Under the pieces are notes generated by a model, which was given only the letters and a program-made list of their open reading frames with translations, ran no database searches and was not told the origin of the DNA. Positions 14,027-22,951 of a DNA stretch of 32,052 nt are shown piece by piece (positions within the stretch are counted from its first letter, which is position 1; each line of letters begins with the position of its first letter). Position numbers and translations under genes: made by a program. The DNA is from Syntrophaceae bacterium (GTDB taxonomy: Bacteria > Desulfobacterota > BSN033 > UBA1163). The stretch is from contig JAGXSW010000023.1 of the NCBI GenBank assembly GCA_018333715.1, forward strand, positions 1 through 32,052, read 5' to 3'.

Positions 14027-15177
14027 GAACTCTGGTCCTCGGACTGAGCACCCGCGCCATAGCCGAATCAGCTGTGCGGGGCGGAAACAACGTTATCACC
14101 TTGGACTACTTCGGTGATCAGGATCAGAGGGCCCTGGTGGAAAATTATTCTCTTTTAAGAGACTACGGGCTTCCTTTCAACGCTGAAAGTCTGCTCAAGG
14201 CCAGCAGCGACCTAAAATTCGATTCATTGGTTTACACATCCAATCTGGAAAACCATCCAGACCTGGTAGGTGAACTGGCCAGTCGCGCCGAGGTGTCCGG
14301 CAATGGCCCTGAAGTCCTATGCCGAATTCGGAATTGGTCCATATTCAGAGAATTCTGCCGCGAAAGCTCGATTCCTCATCCGGTAACTTTGTTGCCCGGA
14401 GAGGAGAAGATGGCATCGGAGACTTTCAACTGGCTTTTAAAGCCCTCCCATAGTGGAGGCGGCTCCGGAATCCGATCCTGGGACGGGAGGCGGTTGAAAG
14501 GCCCTCACATCTTGCAGGCCCATGTGGACGGCATACCTGCTTCTGCGGCTTTTGTGTCGAATGGAAAAAGAAGCGTGGTAATTGGTTTGACCGGGCAACT
14601 AATCGGCAACCGTGAACTGGGCGCCTCCGGTTATTCCTGGTGCGGCAATATTCTGCCCCTGCCCATAGAATATGCAAAGAGCCTATGGATCCTGGAAGAG
14701 GTTGAAAAGATGGCAGCCCGCATCACCCAGCATTTTGGATTAAAAGGCGTGGGGGGGGTTGATTTTATCATTTCGCGTGGAGCGGACGGTCAGCCCTGTC
14801 CATTTCTGGTAGAGGTTAATCCGAGATATACCGCCTCTATGGAACTTATGGAATGGGCTTATGGACTCAATATTTATTCCCTTCACATGAAAGCTTTGGA
14901 CGGAGGTCTTCCGGAATTCCTTCTATCCGGGCATCTCAATGGACCCTACTTTGGAAAAGGAATCGTTTTTACCCGTCAATCGGTTTCTATTGGAAATACC
15001 AAGGACTGGTTGGATATGGGACGTCGGGATATCCCTTTTCCGGGAGAGGAGATCAACGCAGGCCGGCCGGTTTGCACAGTACTTGCCAAAGGAAATACTT
15101 ACCATGAATGTTTGTCAAACCTGCTTAGAAACGCGGCATCTGTAAGACGGGAAACCGGCGACATAATGGAGGATTAG
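14023..15177 (+). CDS. ATP-grasp carboligase-like protein of the H4MPT cluster (COG2232-like)
   Basis: An ATP-grasp protein of 384 residues. An N-terminal pre-ATP-grasp part (LVLGLSTRAIAESAVRGG) is followed by the ATP-binding lysine region NWLLKPSHSGGGSG. Later GVGGVDFIIS and the metal-binding LVEVNPRYTASMELMEW are ATP-grasp catalytic elements. Proteins of this type recur in the C1 gene clusters of H4MPT-using methylotrophs without assigned reaction; ligation of an amino acid or other acid onto the H4MPT or methanofuran side chain is a reasonable guess. It overlaps mtdB by four bases and is two bases from fwdD. A G8 run at 14751-14758 is inside the frame and could be an error-prone spot. Confidence 0.8.
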   Translation: MRTLVLGLSTRAIAESAVRGGNNVITLDYFGDQDQRALVENYSLLRDYGLPFNAESLLKASSDLKFDSLVYTSNLENHPDLVGELASRAEVSGNGPEVLCRIRNWSIFREFCRESSIPHPVTLLPGEEKMASETFNWLLKPSHSGGGSGIRSWDGRRLKGPHILQAHVDGIPASAAFVSNGKRSVVIGLTGQLIGNRELGASGYSWCGNILPLPIEYAKSLWILEEVEKMAARITQHFGLKGVGGVDFIISRGADGQPCPFLVEVNPRYTASMELMEWAYGLNIYSLHMKALDGGLPEFLLSGHLNGPYFGKGIVFTRQSVSIGNTKDWLDMGRRDIPFPGEEINAGRPVCTVLAKGNTYHECLSNLLRNAASVRRETGDIMED

Positions 15178-15178
15178 A

Positions 15179-15511
15179 TTGGGAAACCTTTTTAGTTTAA
15201 TCACAGGGCGCACCATAGGCCAAGCCGATGGCTTGCATAAGGGCGCAGGTTCAGAAGCCCACCTAAAGGCAACAGCATTGGTTCAAATCTGCCAGGAGGA
15301 CATGAACCGTTTGGGTATAAAGGAGGGAGACATAGTGCGAATCCGTTCGAATGCAGGACAGGTGGAAGCGCCTGCCCTGAAGGGGGACCTTCCCACAGGC
15401 ATTCTTTTTATTCCCATGGGTCCCACTGCGAATGAACTTGTAGAAACAGATACCCTTGGAACCGGCATGCCCCCTTTTAAGGGGCTGCGCGTAGAAGTGG
15501 AACGGATATGA
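15179..15511 (+). CDS. fwdD: Formylmethanofuran dehydrogenase subunit D (molybdopterin dinucleotide-binding)
   Basis: A 110-residue beta-barrel domain homologous to the C-terminal MGD-binding domain of molybdopterin oxidoreductases. The order TGRTIGQADGLHKGAGSEAH, then QICQEDMNRLGIKEGDIVRIRSNAG, then FIPMGPTANELV, matches archaeal FwdD. It starts with TTG 15179, with GGAGG eight bases upstream, and its TGA overlaps the fwdB ATG. As far as I recall, the aerobic methylotroph Fhc complex has no D subunit of this kind, so its presence argues that the complex here carries a real Mo/W-pterin cofactor. Confidence 0.85.
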   Translation: MGNLFSLITGRTIGQADGLHKGAGSEAHLKATALVQICQEDMNRLGIKEGDIVRIRSNAGQVEAPALKGDLPTGILFIPMGPTANELVETDTLGTGMPPFKGLRVEVERI

Positions 15512-16776
15512 GCGCGGTCTTTGAAAATGTCACTTGCAAATTTTGCGGTTGCCTGTGCGACGATATTGCAGTGGAGGTTGAGGACCGTCGTATTCTAAAG
15601 GCCAAAAGGGCCTGCCCCAATGGCCTGGGAATGTTTTTGAATTATGATCCAACCCTGCAAAGCCCTTTGGTAGAGGGCAAAGAGGTGGAATGGGATGAGG
15701 CTGTTTCGGCGGCAGCGGATATCCTGTCCAGGGCGGACAGTCCGCTGATATACGGTCTTAGTTCCACAAGCTCTGAGGCCCAGAGGAAAGCGGTGGAGCT
15801 GGCTGACCGACTGGGTGCGATCATTGATTCCACTTCCTCTGTTTGCCATTTCCCCACAACCCTGGGATTTCAAATGGTGGGTGGGGCCGCATGTACGTTG
15901 GGTGAAGTCAAGGCCCGAGCAGATCTACTGATCTTCTGGGGCTGCAATCCCATGGAAGCACACATGCGCCATTTCACCCGGTACTCGGCCAACGCAAAGG
16001 GCTTCCTTACGCCCAACGGCCGGAGAGATAGAACCGTAGTGGTGGTTGATGTACGCCCCACCAAGACAGCGAAGACAGCCGACCGTTTTCTCCAGATAGA
16101 GCCCGGAACCGACTATGAAGTATTGACCTCGCTGCGGGCCCTGATTAAAGGCAAAGATATCAATGAGCCAGTGGGCGGTTTGCCTTCGGAACAGATTAAG
16201 GAATTGGTCCAAATGATGAAAACGTGCCGTTATGGCGTGGCCTTTTTCGGCATGGGCCTGACCATGACAGCCGGGCGAGGTTACAATGTGGCCGAGATCT
16301 TTGCCCTGGGCGCCGAACTGAACCAATATACCCGGTTCTTTGCTATGCCCATGCGAGGGCACGGGAATGTAGCTGGGGCGGATCAAGTGATCACCTGGCT
16401 GAGCGGTTATCCTGCTGCTGTCAGCTTCGCCCGTGGATACCCTCAGTTCGGCCCGGGGGAGTTCACTTCCGTGGATGTCCTGGCCAGAAGGGAAACGGAC
16501 GCAGCGCTCATCATCGCATCCGATCCCATGGCTCATTTTCCCCGAAAGGCGGCAGAACACTTGGAGCGCATCCCCGCCATCCTCATGGCTCCGGTGACCA
16601 ATTGCTCGTCACAGGTGGCGAATGTGATTCTGCCTACTGCGTGTTACGGCATCGACGCACCAGGCACAGCATACCGTATGGATAATGTTCCAATTCGACT
16701 TCGGTCGGTTATGCAGAAGGTCCGGCCCACGGACGAAGAGATGCTCATGAGGATAATGGAGGCGGTGAAACAGTGA
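15508..16776 (+). CDS. fwdB: Formylmethanofuran dehydrogenase subunit B (catalytic Mo/W subunit)
   Basis: FwdB holds the site that reduces CO2 to formate (or oxidises formate) in the Fwd complex. The N-terminus has VTCKFCGCLCDD with Cys10, 13 and 17, and Cys36 in RACPNG, a four-Cys 4Fe-4S motif. Cys113 in SSVCHFPTT stands where archaeal FwdB/FmdB has the Cys (or Sec) bound to the metal. GCNPMEAHMRHF and IIASDPMAHFPRKA are further MGD-binding segments. 422 residues, normal for the archaeal subunit. By my recollection, methylotroph FhcB has lost the FeS and cofactor ligands; here they are all present. ATGA-type overlaps link it to fwdD and fwdA. Confidence 0.9.
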   Translation: MSAVFENVTCKFCGCLCDDIAVEVEDRRILKAKRACPNGLGMFLNYDPTLQSPLVEGKEVEWDEAVSAAADILSRADSPLIYGLSSTSSEAQRKAVELADRLGAIIDSTSSVCHFPTTLGFQMVGGAACTLGEVKARADLLIFWGCNPMEAHMRHFTRYSANAKGFLTPNGRRDRTVVVVDVRPTKTAKTADRFLQIEPGTDYEVLTSLRALIKGKDINEPVGGLPSEQIKELVQMMKTCRYGVAFFGMGLTMTAGRGYNVAEIFALGAELNQYTRFFAMPMRGHGNVAGADQVITWLSGYPAAVSFARGYPQFGPGEFTSVDVLARRETDAALIIASDPMAHFPRKAAEHLERIPAILMAPVTNCSSQVANVILPTACYGIDAPGTAYRMDNVPIRLRSVMQKVRPTDEEMLMRIMEAVKQ

Positions 16777-18404
16777 TCGGGATAATAGGCGGCAGGGTTT
16801 TTGATCCCATGAACGGGATCAACGGCACAATTCAGGATATCTGGATCAAAGGCGGAAAAATCGTATCACAGGAAGAGGTCGATCCCCAAAAGGCGCGAAG
16901 GATTGACGCTTCAGGTCAGGTGGTTATGCCCGGCGGCGTGGACCTTCATAGTCACATCTCCGGCGCAAAAGCCAACGCCGGGCGCAAACTATGTCCCGAG
17001 GACAGTCGAAGGCTCATACGGGCACGGACCGGGTTTTTTCGATCCGGGTCCGGTTATACTGTGCCATCCACCCATCTTACCGGCTATCTATACGCGGAGA
17101 TGGGCTATACCACCGTAATGGAAGCGGCCTCTGCCCCTTTGGTTGCCCGGCATACCCATGAGGAACTGCAGGATATTCCCATCATCGACAAAGGGGTTCT
17201 GATTACCATGGGGAACAACCACTTTATCATGAAATGCATTCAGAATGGTGAAATGGAAAAGGCTCGTGATTACGTGGCTTGGCTCCTGGAGGCGAGTAAA
17301 GGGTTTGGCATTAAGATTGTAAATCCCGGGGGCGTGGAGAACTGGAAGTACGGTAAAAATGTCCAAAATCTTGAAGATGAGGTGATCGGTTTCGGGGTAA
17401 CGCCACGCCGGATTCTATCTGCCCTGGCCAGGATCAGAGAAGAGTTAAAACTACCGCATCCGCCCCATATCCACGGTCTGTCGCTGGGCCGGTCTGGCAA
17501 TGCCGATATTACGGTGGAGACCATTAAGTCCATGGAAGGGATCGATGCCCATTTCTGCCACATTCAATTCATGAGCTACGGCGGGAAACCGGGCGAATTT
17601 CCAAAGTCGGCAGCCGTCAAGGTGGCTCAGGCAGTCACTGAAAACCCCCATATCACCGTTGATGTGGGACAGGTGCTTTTTGGCCCGGCAACCACGATGA
17701 CATCGGACGCCCCCTTTGAATTCAGCCTGAGCCGTAAGATCGGCGCCAAATGGGTGAATAATGATCTGGAAAGCGAATCCGGCGGCGGAGTGGTGCCGCT
17801 AACGTATAAACGCAATGATCCGGTTCATTCCACCATGTGGTCCATCGGCCTCGAATTATTTCTGCTTATTGAAGATCCCTGGCGGGTATATCTCACCACC
17901 GATCATCCCAATGCCGGACCTTTTTCCGGTTACCCTGAAGTGATAAGGATGCTGATGGACCGTGATTTCCGCGCCCAGGAGTTTGAAAAAATACATAAAA
18001 AAGCTATGAAAAACTCGATCCTCCCCGAACTGAACCGTGAGTATACACTCAATGAAATCGCCATCATCACCCGTGCGGGGCCGGCAAAGCGTCTGGGGCT
18101 GAAAAACAAAGGTCATCTCGGTGTCGGAGCCGACGCAGACATCACTGTGTACGCCAACCTGGAGAACAAAGCTGAAATGTTTGCGCATCCTGCCTGGGTG
18201 ATCAAAGATGGAGAGGTTGTCGTAAGGGACGGAAAGTTAATTAGAGAACAGTTAGGACGAACCCTGTATGTCAGTCCGAGCTATGAGAAGGCGATTGAAA
18301 AGGACATCCGGGCGCATTTTGACAATTCCTATACCGTCTCTTTTGAGAATTACCCCATTGCGCCCGAACATATAGGTCCCAGTGAAAAACTGACCTGCGA
18401 TTGA
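16773..18404 (+). CDS. fwdA: Formylmethanofuran dehydrogenase subunit A (amidohydrolase-type)
   Basis: FwdA is a dinuclear-metal amidohydrolase that makes or breaks the formyl-methanofuran amide from formate. All expected ligands are visible: HSH (His59, His61), Lys181 in GIKIVNPGG (the carboxylated lysine), His234 in PPHIHGLS, His263 in FCHIQF and Asp377 in TTDHPNAG. 543 residues, typical length. The start GTG 16773 overlaps the fwdB stop (GTGA). In methylotrophs the same subunit works as the formyl hydrolase, so either direction of flux is possible from this subunit alone. Confidence 0.93.
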   Translation: MIGIIGGRVFDPMNGINGTIQDIWIKGGKIVSQEEVDPQKARRIDASGQVVMPGGVDLHSHISGAKANAGRKLCPEDSRRLIRARTGFFRSGSGYTVPSTHLTGYLYAEMGYTTVMEAASAPLVARHTHEELQDIPIIDKGVLITMGNNHFIMKCIQNGEMEKARDYVAWLLEASKGFGIKIVNPGGVENWKYGKNVQNLEDEVIGFGVTPRRILSALARIREELKLPHPPHIHGLSLGRSGNADITVETIKSMEGIDAHFCHIQFMSYGGKPGEFPKSAAVKVAQAVTENPHITVDVGQVLFGPATTMTSDAPFEFSLSRKIGAKWVNNDLESESGGGVVPLTYKRNDPVHSTMWSIGLELFLLIEDPWRVYLTTDHPNAGPFSGYPEVIRMLMDRDFRAQEFEKIHKKAMKNSILPELNREYTLNEIAIITRAGPAKRLGLKNKGHLGVGADADITVYANLENKAEMFAHPAWVIKDGEVVVRDGKLIREQLGRTLYVSPSYEKAIEKDIRAHFDNSYTVSFENYPIAPEHIGPSEKLTCD

Positions 18405-18494
18405 GAGACCGCGAGGAGTACATAGTAAGGCGGCAGTCGGTTGGCGCATGGTTCGGGCAACGGGGATGGGATTCAAAGTCAGAAATGGCGGTAC

Positions 18495-19835
18495 ATGGAA
18501 GTGCCAGACTATCTTTTTGTCACAGGTAAATTGGCGGCCAGAGCTCTGGGAAAGGTCTTGCAGCGAATGGAGCCGCGTTTTGATTACGATATCGCCGTTC
18601 TCAACTGTTCAGTGGCGGGATTAATGACCGCCCCCTGGATCGCCAATCGCTTGAATCATGCAAAAGGGTTTACCAGGATAATGATCCCCGGGTTGTGTCA
18701 GGGAAACCTGTCACTCATAGAAGAAAAAACCGGCGTTCCTGCTGTGCGTGGCCCTAACGATCTCAAGGACCTGCCCGTATTCTTCGGAGGGAAAAAGGAG
18801 TTGGAAGGTTATGGCGAATACCGCGTTAAAATCATCGCCGAAATCGTTGACGCTCATTTAATGACTTGGGAGGCCATTTTGGACAGGGCCGAATATTACG
18901 GGAGGTCCGGGGCAGACATCATTGATCTGGGTTGCCCCCTGCAGGGACGATTCAAGGGGGTCCAACGAGTGGTGAAGGGGTTAAAAAAAAAAGGGTTTTG
19001 TGTCAGCCTGGACACATTCGATCCCGAGACAATCCTTTGCGCCGACAAGGCGGGTCTGGACCTGCTCTTGAGCGTCAATTCGAGGAATCTGGATCTGGCG
19101 AGAAAAATTAGGGCCAGGGTAGTGGTCATACCAGATTTTGACGGGGGCATGGAATCCCTGGAACGTAATATCGCCAAACTGGAAAAATGGGGTGTGTCCT
19201 ATATCATTGATCCCATCCTGGACCCCTTGTGTTTCGGTTTTACGGAGTCTATAAAAAGATTTTCACATATCCGGAAGCAACATCCCCGGGCAGAGATTTT
19301 GATGGGATTGGGCAATTTGACGGAATTGATCGACGTGGATAGCGCGGGAGTCAATGTCTTGATGGCCGGGGTAATTACCGAACTCGAGATAGATTATGTG
19401 CTTACCACGGAGGTGATAAGTTGGACCAGAGGGGCTGTTCGCGAACTGGACCTTGCGCGCAGGCTGATGCACTATGCCCATGACAATCGCATCTTGCCCA
19501 AAAGGATTGACAACAGACTGATTGCGCTTAAAGACCCTCCATATGAAGCATATACAGAACCGGAATTACGCTGGATTCAAAAAAGATTGAAGGATAGAAA
19601 CTACCGCATTTTTACCGATCATAAACGGATTTTTGCATTTAACCGTGACCAATTCATCTCAGGCGATGACCCACAAGTTATTTTTTTACAGATGGGCATA
19701 AAAGAATCCGCGCACGCCTTTTATTTGGGCAGGGAACTGGAAAAAGCCGGCCTGGCCATTCGACTGGGCAAGAAATATATCCAGGACCAAGGTCTGCGTT
19801 GGGGTTACCTGGATGAAGGATCGGAAGCGGTTTAA
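18495..19835 (+). CDS. Dihydropteroate synthase-like protein of the H4MPT cluster
   Basis: A TIM-barrel protein distantly related to dihydropteroate synthase, of the type found next to Fwd/Fhc genes in archaea and methylotrophs. The DHPS-like signature is SGADIIDLGCPLQG (about residues 137-150), followed by CVSLDTFDP, LLLSVNSRN and later strands of the barrel. The N-terminal LFVTGKLAARALGKVLQRM part and the C-terminal tail are outside the barrel. A role joining the pterin and the RFAP unit, as DHPS does for folate, is a reasonable inference but not proven. The ORF track starts at TTG 18441; ATG 18495 (MEVPDYLFVTGKLAAR) looks better, but neither has a good Shine-Dalgarno. An A10 run lies at 18983-18992. 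Confidence 0.78.
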   Translation: MEVPDYLFVTGKLAARALGKVLQRMEPRFDYDIAVLNCSVAGLMTAPWIANRLNHAKGFTRIMIPGLCQGNLSLIEEKTGVPAVRGPNDLKDLPVFFGGKKELEGYGEYRVKIIAEIVDAHLMTWEAILDRAEYYGRSGADIIDLGCPLQGRFKGVQRVVKGLKKKGFCVSLDTFDPETILCADKAGLDLLLSVNSRNLDLARKIRARVVVIPDFDGGMESLERNIAKLEKWGVSYIIDPILDPLCFGFTESIKRFSHIRKQHPRAEILMGLGNLTELIDVDSAGVNVLMAGVITELEIDYVLTTEVISWTRGAVRELDLARRLMHYAHDNRILPKRIDNRLIALKDPPYEAYTEPELRWIQKRLKDRNYRIFTDHKRIFAFNRDQFISGDDPQVIFLQMGIKESAHAFYLGRELEKAGLAIRLGKKYIQDQGLRWGYLDEGSEAV

Positions 19836-19921
19836 TGGTTGCCGGAATAGTCTGTTTTTTTTACCTTGGCATGAGACCGGGTCATGATTTTGTCGCCACC
19901 TGAACCAGGAGGCTCCCCAGA

Positions 19922-20806
19922 GTGCGCATAAACGGAGTTGAGATCGAAGATACTTTTGCCGAGGCTTTCGGCATGCAGGCGGCCAAGGTGATCATTACGG
20001 CTGTCAATGAGCGATGGGCCGCAATAGCGGCCCAAACGGCAACCGGATTTGCCACATCTATTATCGGATGCGGGTGCGAAGCGGGCATAGACATGGTTTT
20101 GCCGCCCGAACAGACTCCTGACGGACGTCCCGGAGTCGTGGCCCTGTTTTTCACAACATCGAGCAAAGATATGGAAAAGCAGCTGATAAGCCGTTTGGGA
20201 CAGTGCGTGATGACCTCTCCCACTTCCGCCTGTTACGATGGACTGGGCTCAGAAATAAAGTTAAAAATTGGAGGCAAACTGCGATTCTTCGGAGATGGGT
20301 TTCAAGGCAGTAAATTGATCGAAGGCCGTCGTTTCTGGCGAGTGCCGATGATGGATGGTGAGTTTGTTGTGGAGGAAAGTTTCAGCGTTTGCAAGGCGGT
20401 GGGAGGCGGGAACTTCTTCATCCTGGCCGAGACCCTGAAAGCGGCCCTGTCCGCAGCAGAGGCGGCAGTGGAAGCGATGCGGAAGGTTCCAGGGGTGATC
20501 ATGCCGTTCCCCGGCGGCATTGTGCGCAGTGGGAGCAAGATTGGTTCAAAGTACAAGGGGCAACATGTTTCCGTTAATACGGCCTACTGTCCTACCATCC
20601 GTAACCAAACCGAATCCGAACTGCCTGAAGGCGTTAACGCCGTCCTGGAGATTGTCATAGATGGCCTGGATGAAGCGGTGATTAGTGAAACTACACGCGT
20701 GGGAATTTTGAGCGCCTGTCAGCCCGGGGTTGTTCGCATCTCTGCAGGGAACTACGGCGGAAAACTAGGTCCGTACCGTTTTCATTTACGCAAAATTATG
20801 GGCTGA
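19922..20806 (+). CDS. ftr: Formylmethanofuran:H4MPT formyltransferase
   Basis: Ftr (FhcD in methylotrophs) moves the formyl group between methanofuran and H4MPT. The N-terminus RINGVEIEDTFAEAFGMQAAK and the segments QTATGFATSIIGCGCEAGID and ARPGG-like VPGVIMPFPGGIVRSGSKIGSKYKG are highly characteristic. 294 residues, the family length. GTG start 19922 with AGGAGG upstream. It lies between the DHPS-like gene and fwdC, similar to the order in methylotroph fhc operons. Confidence 0.95.
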   Translation: MRINGVEIEDTFAEAFGMQAAKVIITAVNERWAAIAAQTATGFATSIIGCGCEAGIDMVLPPEQTPDGRPGVVALFFTTSSKDMEKQLISRLGQCVMTSPTSACYDGLGSEIKLKIGGKLRFFGDGFQGSKLIEGRRFWRVPMMDGEFVVEESFSVCKAVGGGNFFILAETLKAALSAAEAAVEAMRKVPGVIMPFPGGIVRSGSKIGSKYKGQHVSVNTAYCPTIRNQTESELPEGVNAVLEIVIDGLDEAVISETTRVGILSACQPGVVRISAGNYGGKLGPYRFHLRKIMG

Positions 20807-20864
20807 TGAAGCGATCCGCGAACAACACGATCATGAAACGATCATTTGTTCTTGAATCAAATTT

Positions 20865-21719
20865 ATGACACTTCAAAATAGAAATGGTGACAAAGAGGCA
20901 AGCCCCATTACCCTTAGGCTCAAAGAGCCCACATCCATACCTATTGAGGCGGACACGGTCTCCCCTGATCATTTTATTGGCCGGAGTTTGAAAGATATTG
21001 CGGCGCTGCCTGTTTATTTTGGCCGGCGCAAGCGGAATTTGGGCGACGTGTTCCATATTGAGGGGGAAGAATCCGATCAGGTGATTGTTGAGGGAGATCT
21101 TGCGCATGTAAAAAAGATCGGATACGGCATGACACGCGGAAGAATTGTGATTCGGGGAAACGTGGGACAGCATACAGGGGCATGCATGCGAGGCGGCGAG
21201 ATTATCGTAGAAGGCCATGTTGCCGACAGGGCGGGCATCCATATGGAGGGAGGGCGACTCTGGATTAAGGGGAATGCCGGCCACCTGTTAGGCGCTGCTT
21301 ATCCTGGAGAAAGAAGAGGGGTCAACCGCGGCGTAATTATTGTAGAGGGAAACGTGGGTTCCGAGACCGGCGCGTTCATGCGTCGAGGCTTGATTGTAGT
21401 TATGGGCGATACGGGTGAGTTCGTTGGGGCGAGGATGATTGCCGGTTCGGTTTTTGTCTTTGGCCACTTAGGGAAGAGGGCCGGCGCGGGCATGAAACGG
21501 GGGTCCATTGTCGCCTTTGGCGCGTGTGAACCGCTTTTGCCCACCTATCGCTTTGAATCCGTTTTTCAGCCGGTATTCATACGGGTCTTCGTAAATCGAC
21601 TCCGGCAATGGGGCCTGCCGGTGAATATCGAGAGAACAGAAGGGTTATTCCGGCGTTATTCAGGGGATATAACTGCATTAGGCAAAGGAGAAATTCTGAT
21701 ATATGATTCGAATGAATGA
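20865..21719 (+). CDS. fwdC: Formylmethanofuran dehydrogenase subunit C
   Basis: FwdC is the beta-helix subunit of the Fwd/Fhc complex, homologous to the glutamate-synthase C-terminal domain. Repeats of the form GXXGXXXGXXMXXG are clear: GNVGQHTGACMRGG, GHVADRAGIHMEGG, GNVGSETGAFMRRG, GDTGEFVGARMIAG and GHLGKRAGAGMKRG. 284 residues. Its last codons (GEILIYDSNE) overlap the start of the first, truncated mch copy. The ATG at 20865 has only a weak ribosome site; 58 bases separate it from ftr. The tail of this gene is repeated about 1.3 kb downstream. Confidence 0.93.
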   Translation: MTLQNRNGDKEASPITLRLKEPTSIPIEADTVSPDHFIGRSLKDIAALPVYFGRRKRNLGDVFHIEGEESDQVIVEGDLAHVKKIGYGMTRGRIVIRGNVGQHTGACMRGGEIIVEGHVADRAGIHMEGGRLWIKGNAGHLLGAAYPGERRGVNRGVIIVEGNVGSETGAFMRRGLIVVMGDTGEFVGARMIAGSVFVFGHLGKRAGAGMKRGSIVAFGACEPLLPTYRFESVFQPVFIRVFVNRLRQWGLPVNIERTEGLFRRYSGDITALGKGEILIYDSNE

Positions 21720-21808
21720 GCGATTTTATGAGATAGCGCTTGAAATGGCGGCAGCAGCCGAGATCCTGAAAATATCTGTGGAAAAGCCTTCATGCGGCGC
21801 AACCGTGA
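21663..21808 (+). repeat. Direct repeat copy 1 (fwdC tail + mch head)
   Basis: The 126 bases 21683-21808 match 22972-23097 with only two differences. A further 20 bases upstream (21663-21682 versus 22952-22971) match at about 15 of 20. The offset is 1289 bases. Copy 1 carries the real end of fwdC. Confidence 0.95.
21703..21808 (+). pseudogene. Truncated mch fragment (first copy)
   Basis: The frame from ATG 21703 reads MIRMNERFYEIALEMAAAAE up to SVEKPSCGATVK, the same as the first about 36 residues of the intact mch at 22992. After 21808 the sequence diverges completely and the frame continues only as unrelated residues to 21984. It is the stump left when the nucleotidyltransferase-bearing segment came in. 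It may still be translated as a short non-functional product, since the AAAGGAG site is retained. Confidence 0.85.
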
Positions 21809-21844
21809 AGGCGCCGGTGTATCGGGGCGGTTTTTTTAATTTTT

Positions 21845-22924
21845 ATGATGGATACAATAGGGCGGTTTTCAGCACAAGATGGAATGGAAAAAGCGATGGG
21901 AATGCCCCCGATATGCGAGGGGTTTGCCGTGGAAACAGTCCAGGGGTTAATCTTTACGGTCAAGGGTCTGGTGCATCCCCCTGATCGGCTGATTGCCTAT
22001 CTGCGATACCTCCCTGATCCTGAGGGCGATCGGGAGCGAGACGGCAAACGCTACCGTCGGTTGTACCATCCTAATGAACAGGAAAAGGTCCTGCAAACTC
22101 TAAACCCTGATGGCCTCTTTCACGATCCTGTCTCGGGAATCCGTTCCCAGGCGGTATTTAGAAAGCAGATCTGCCGGGTTTATGATCCTTGTCGTCGACT
22201 GGCTGTTATTCACCAGCGGGGACCTGCAGACAGGGTTGAAGAAGATGCGCTTTTGCTGGCCGAATTCTTAAGGGAATCTTCGGAAGCGCCTTTGGAAAAA
22301 CTGGGGGTTTCCGGTTCCGTATTGCTGGGATTGCAGCGACGAGAATCGGATATCGATATCGTTGTCTATGGTGAAACCGAAGGCCGGTCCGTTCACCAGG
22401 CGCTTCTTGAATTGCTTGAGGACCCATCCAGTCCAGCGAACCGCCCCCGCGGCAGGCAATTAATGGCTATCCACGCATTGCATCGCACAGATACCCCGCT
22501 CTCTTTTCCTGACTTTGCACGTCACCAGTCTCGCAAAGTGAACGAAGGCTACTTTCGCGGACGCCCCTATTTCATTCGTTTTGTTAAGCAACCAGCTCAG
22601 GAGGATGAGCAATATGGCGATCTGTATTATGAAAACCTGGGCAGCGCCATAGTCAAGGCCGTGGTGACGGACGCGCGGAACGCAATCTTCACCCCCTGCC
22701 GCTATTTCATTAAGGATGTCGTTTTCCTGGAAGGCTCCACAACCCTTGATTTGCAGGAGATCATTTCCTTCCGGGGTCGATTCTGTGAGCAGGTTCAGGC
22801 TGGAGAATGGGCAATCGCCCGGGGGTCCATAGAAAAGGTTGTTCCAAGGTCAAGCAAAGTTTACGCGCGCCTGATCGTTGGCGGTGGATCCGGTGACTAT
22901 TTAAAAAGTCTGACAATGATTTGA
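21845..22924 (+). CDS. Archaeal-like predicted nucleotidyltransferase inserted before mch
   Basis: About 359 residues. The N-terminal segment VQGLIFTVKGLVHPPDRLIAYLRYLPDPEGDR resembles an archaeal family of predicted nucleotidyltransferases (COG1665-like). The core GVSGSVLLGLQRRESDIDIVVYGE has the GS...DXD signature of the polymerase-beta-like nucleotidyltransferase fold. The substrate is unknown; a nucleotide-transfer step on RNA or a cofactor is possible. The start is uncertain: ATG 21845 has no Shine-Dalgarno. The gene sits exactly between the two direct repeats, and the stop is followed by a TTGACTTT/GTCAAAG inverted word. I see no transposase with it. Confidence 0.7.
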   Translation: MMDTIGRFSAQDGMEKAMGMPPICEGFAVETVQGLIFTVKGLVHPPDRLIAYLRYLPDPEGDRERDGKRYRRLYHPNEQEKVLQTLNPDGLFHDPVSGIRSQAVFRKQICRVYDPCRRLAVIHQRGPADRVEEDALLLAEFLRESSEAPLEKLGVSGSVLLGLQRRESDIDIVVYGETEGRSVHQALLELLEDPSSPANRPRGRQLMAIHALHRTDTPLSFPDFARHQSRKVNEGYFRGRPYFIRFVKQPAQEDEQYGDLYYENLGSAIVKAVVTDARNAIFTPCRYFIKDVVFLEGSTTLDLQEIISFRGRFCEQVQAGEWAIARGSIEKVVPRSSKVYARLIVGGGSGDYLKSLTMI

Positions 22925-22951
22925 CTTTAAGGAGGTCAAAGGGCAAAATCG

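Noticed and set aside
21703-21984. Second functional mch paralog
   Set aside because: Only about 36 residues match; the frame then becomes unrelated and stops, so it is a stump.
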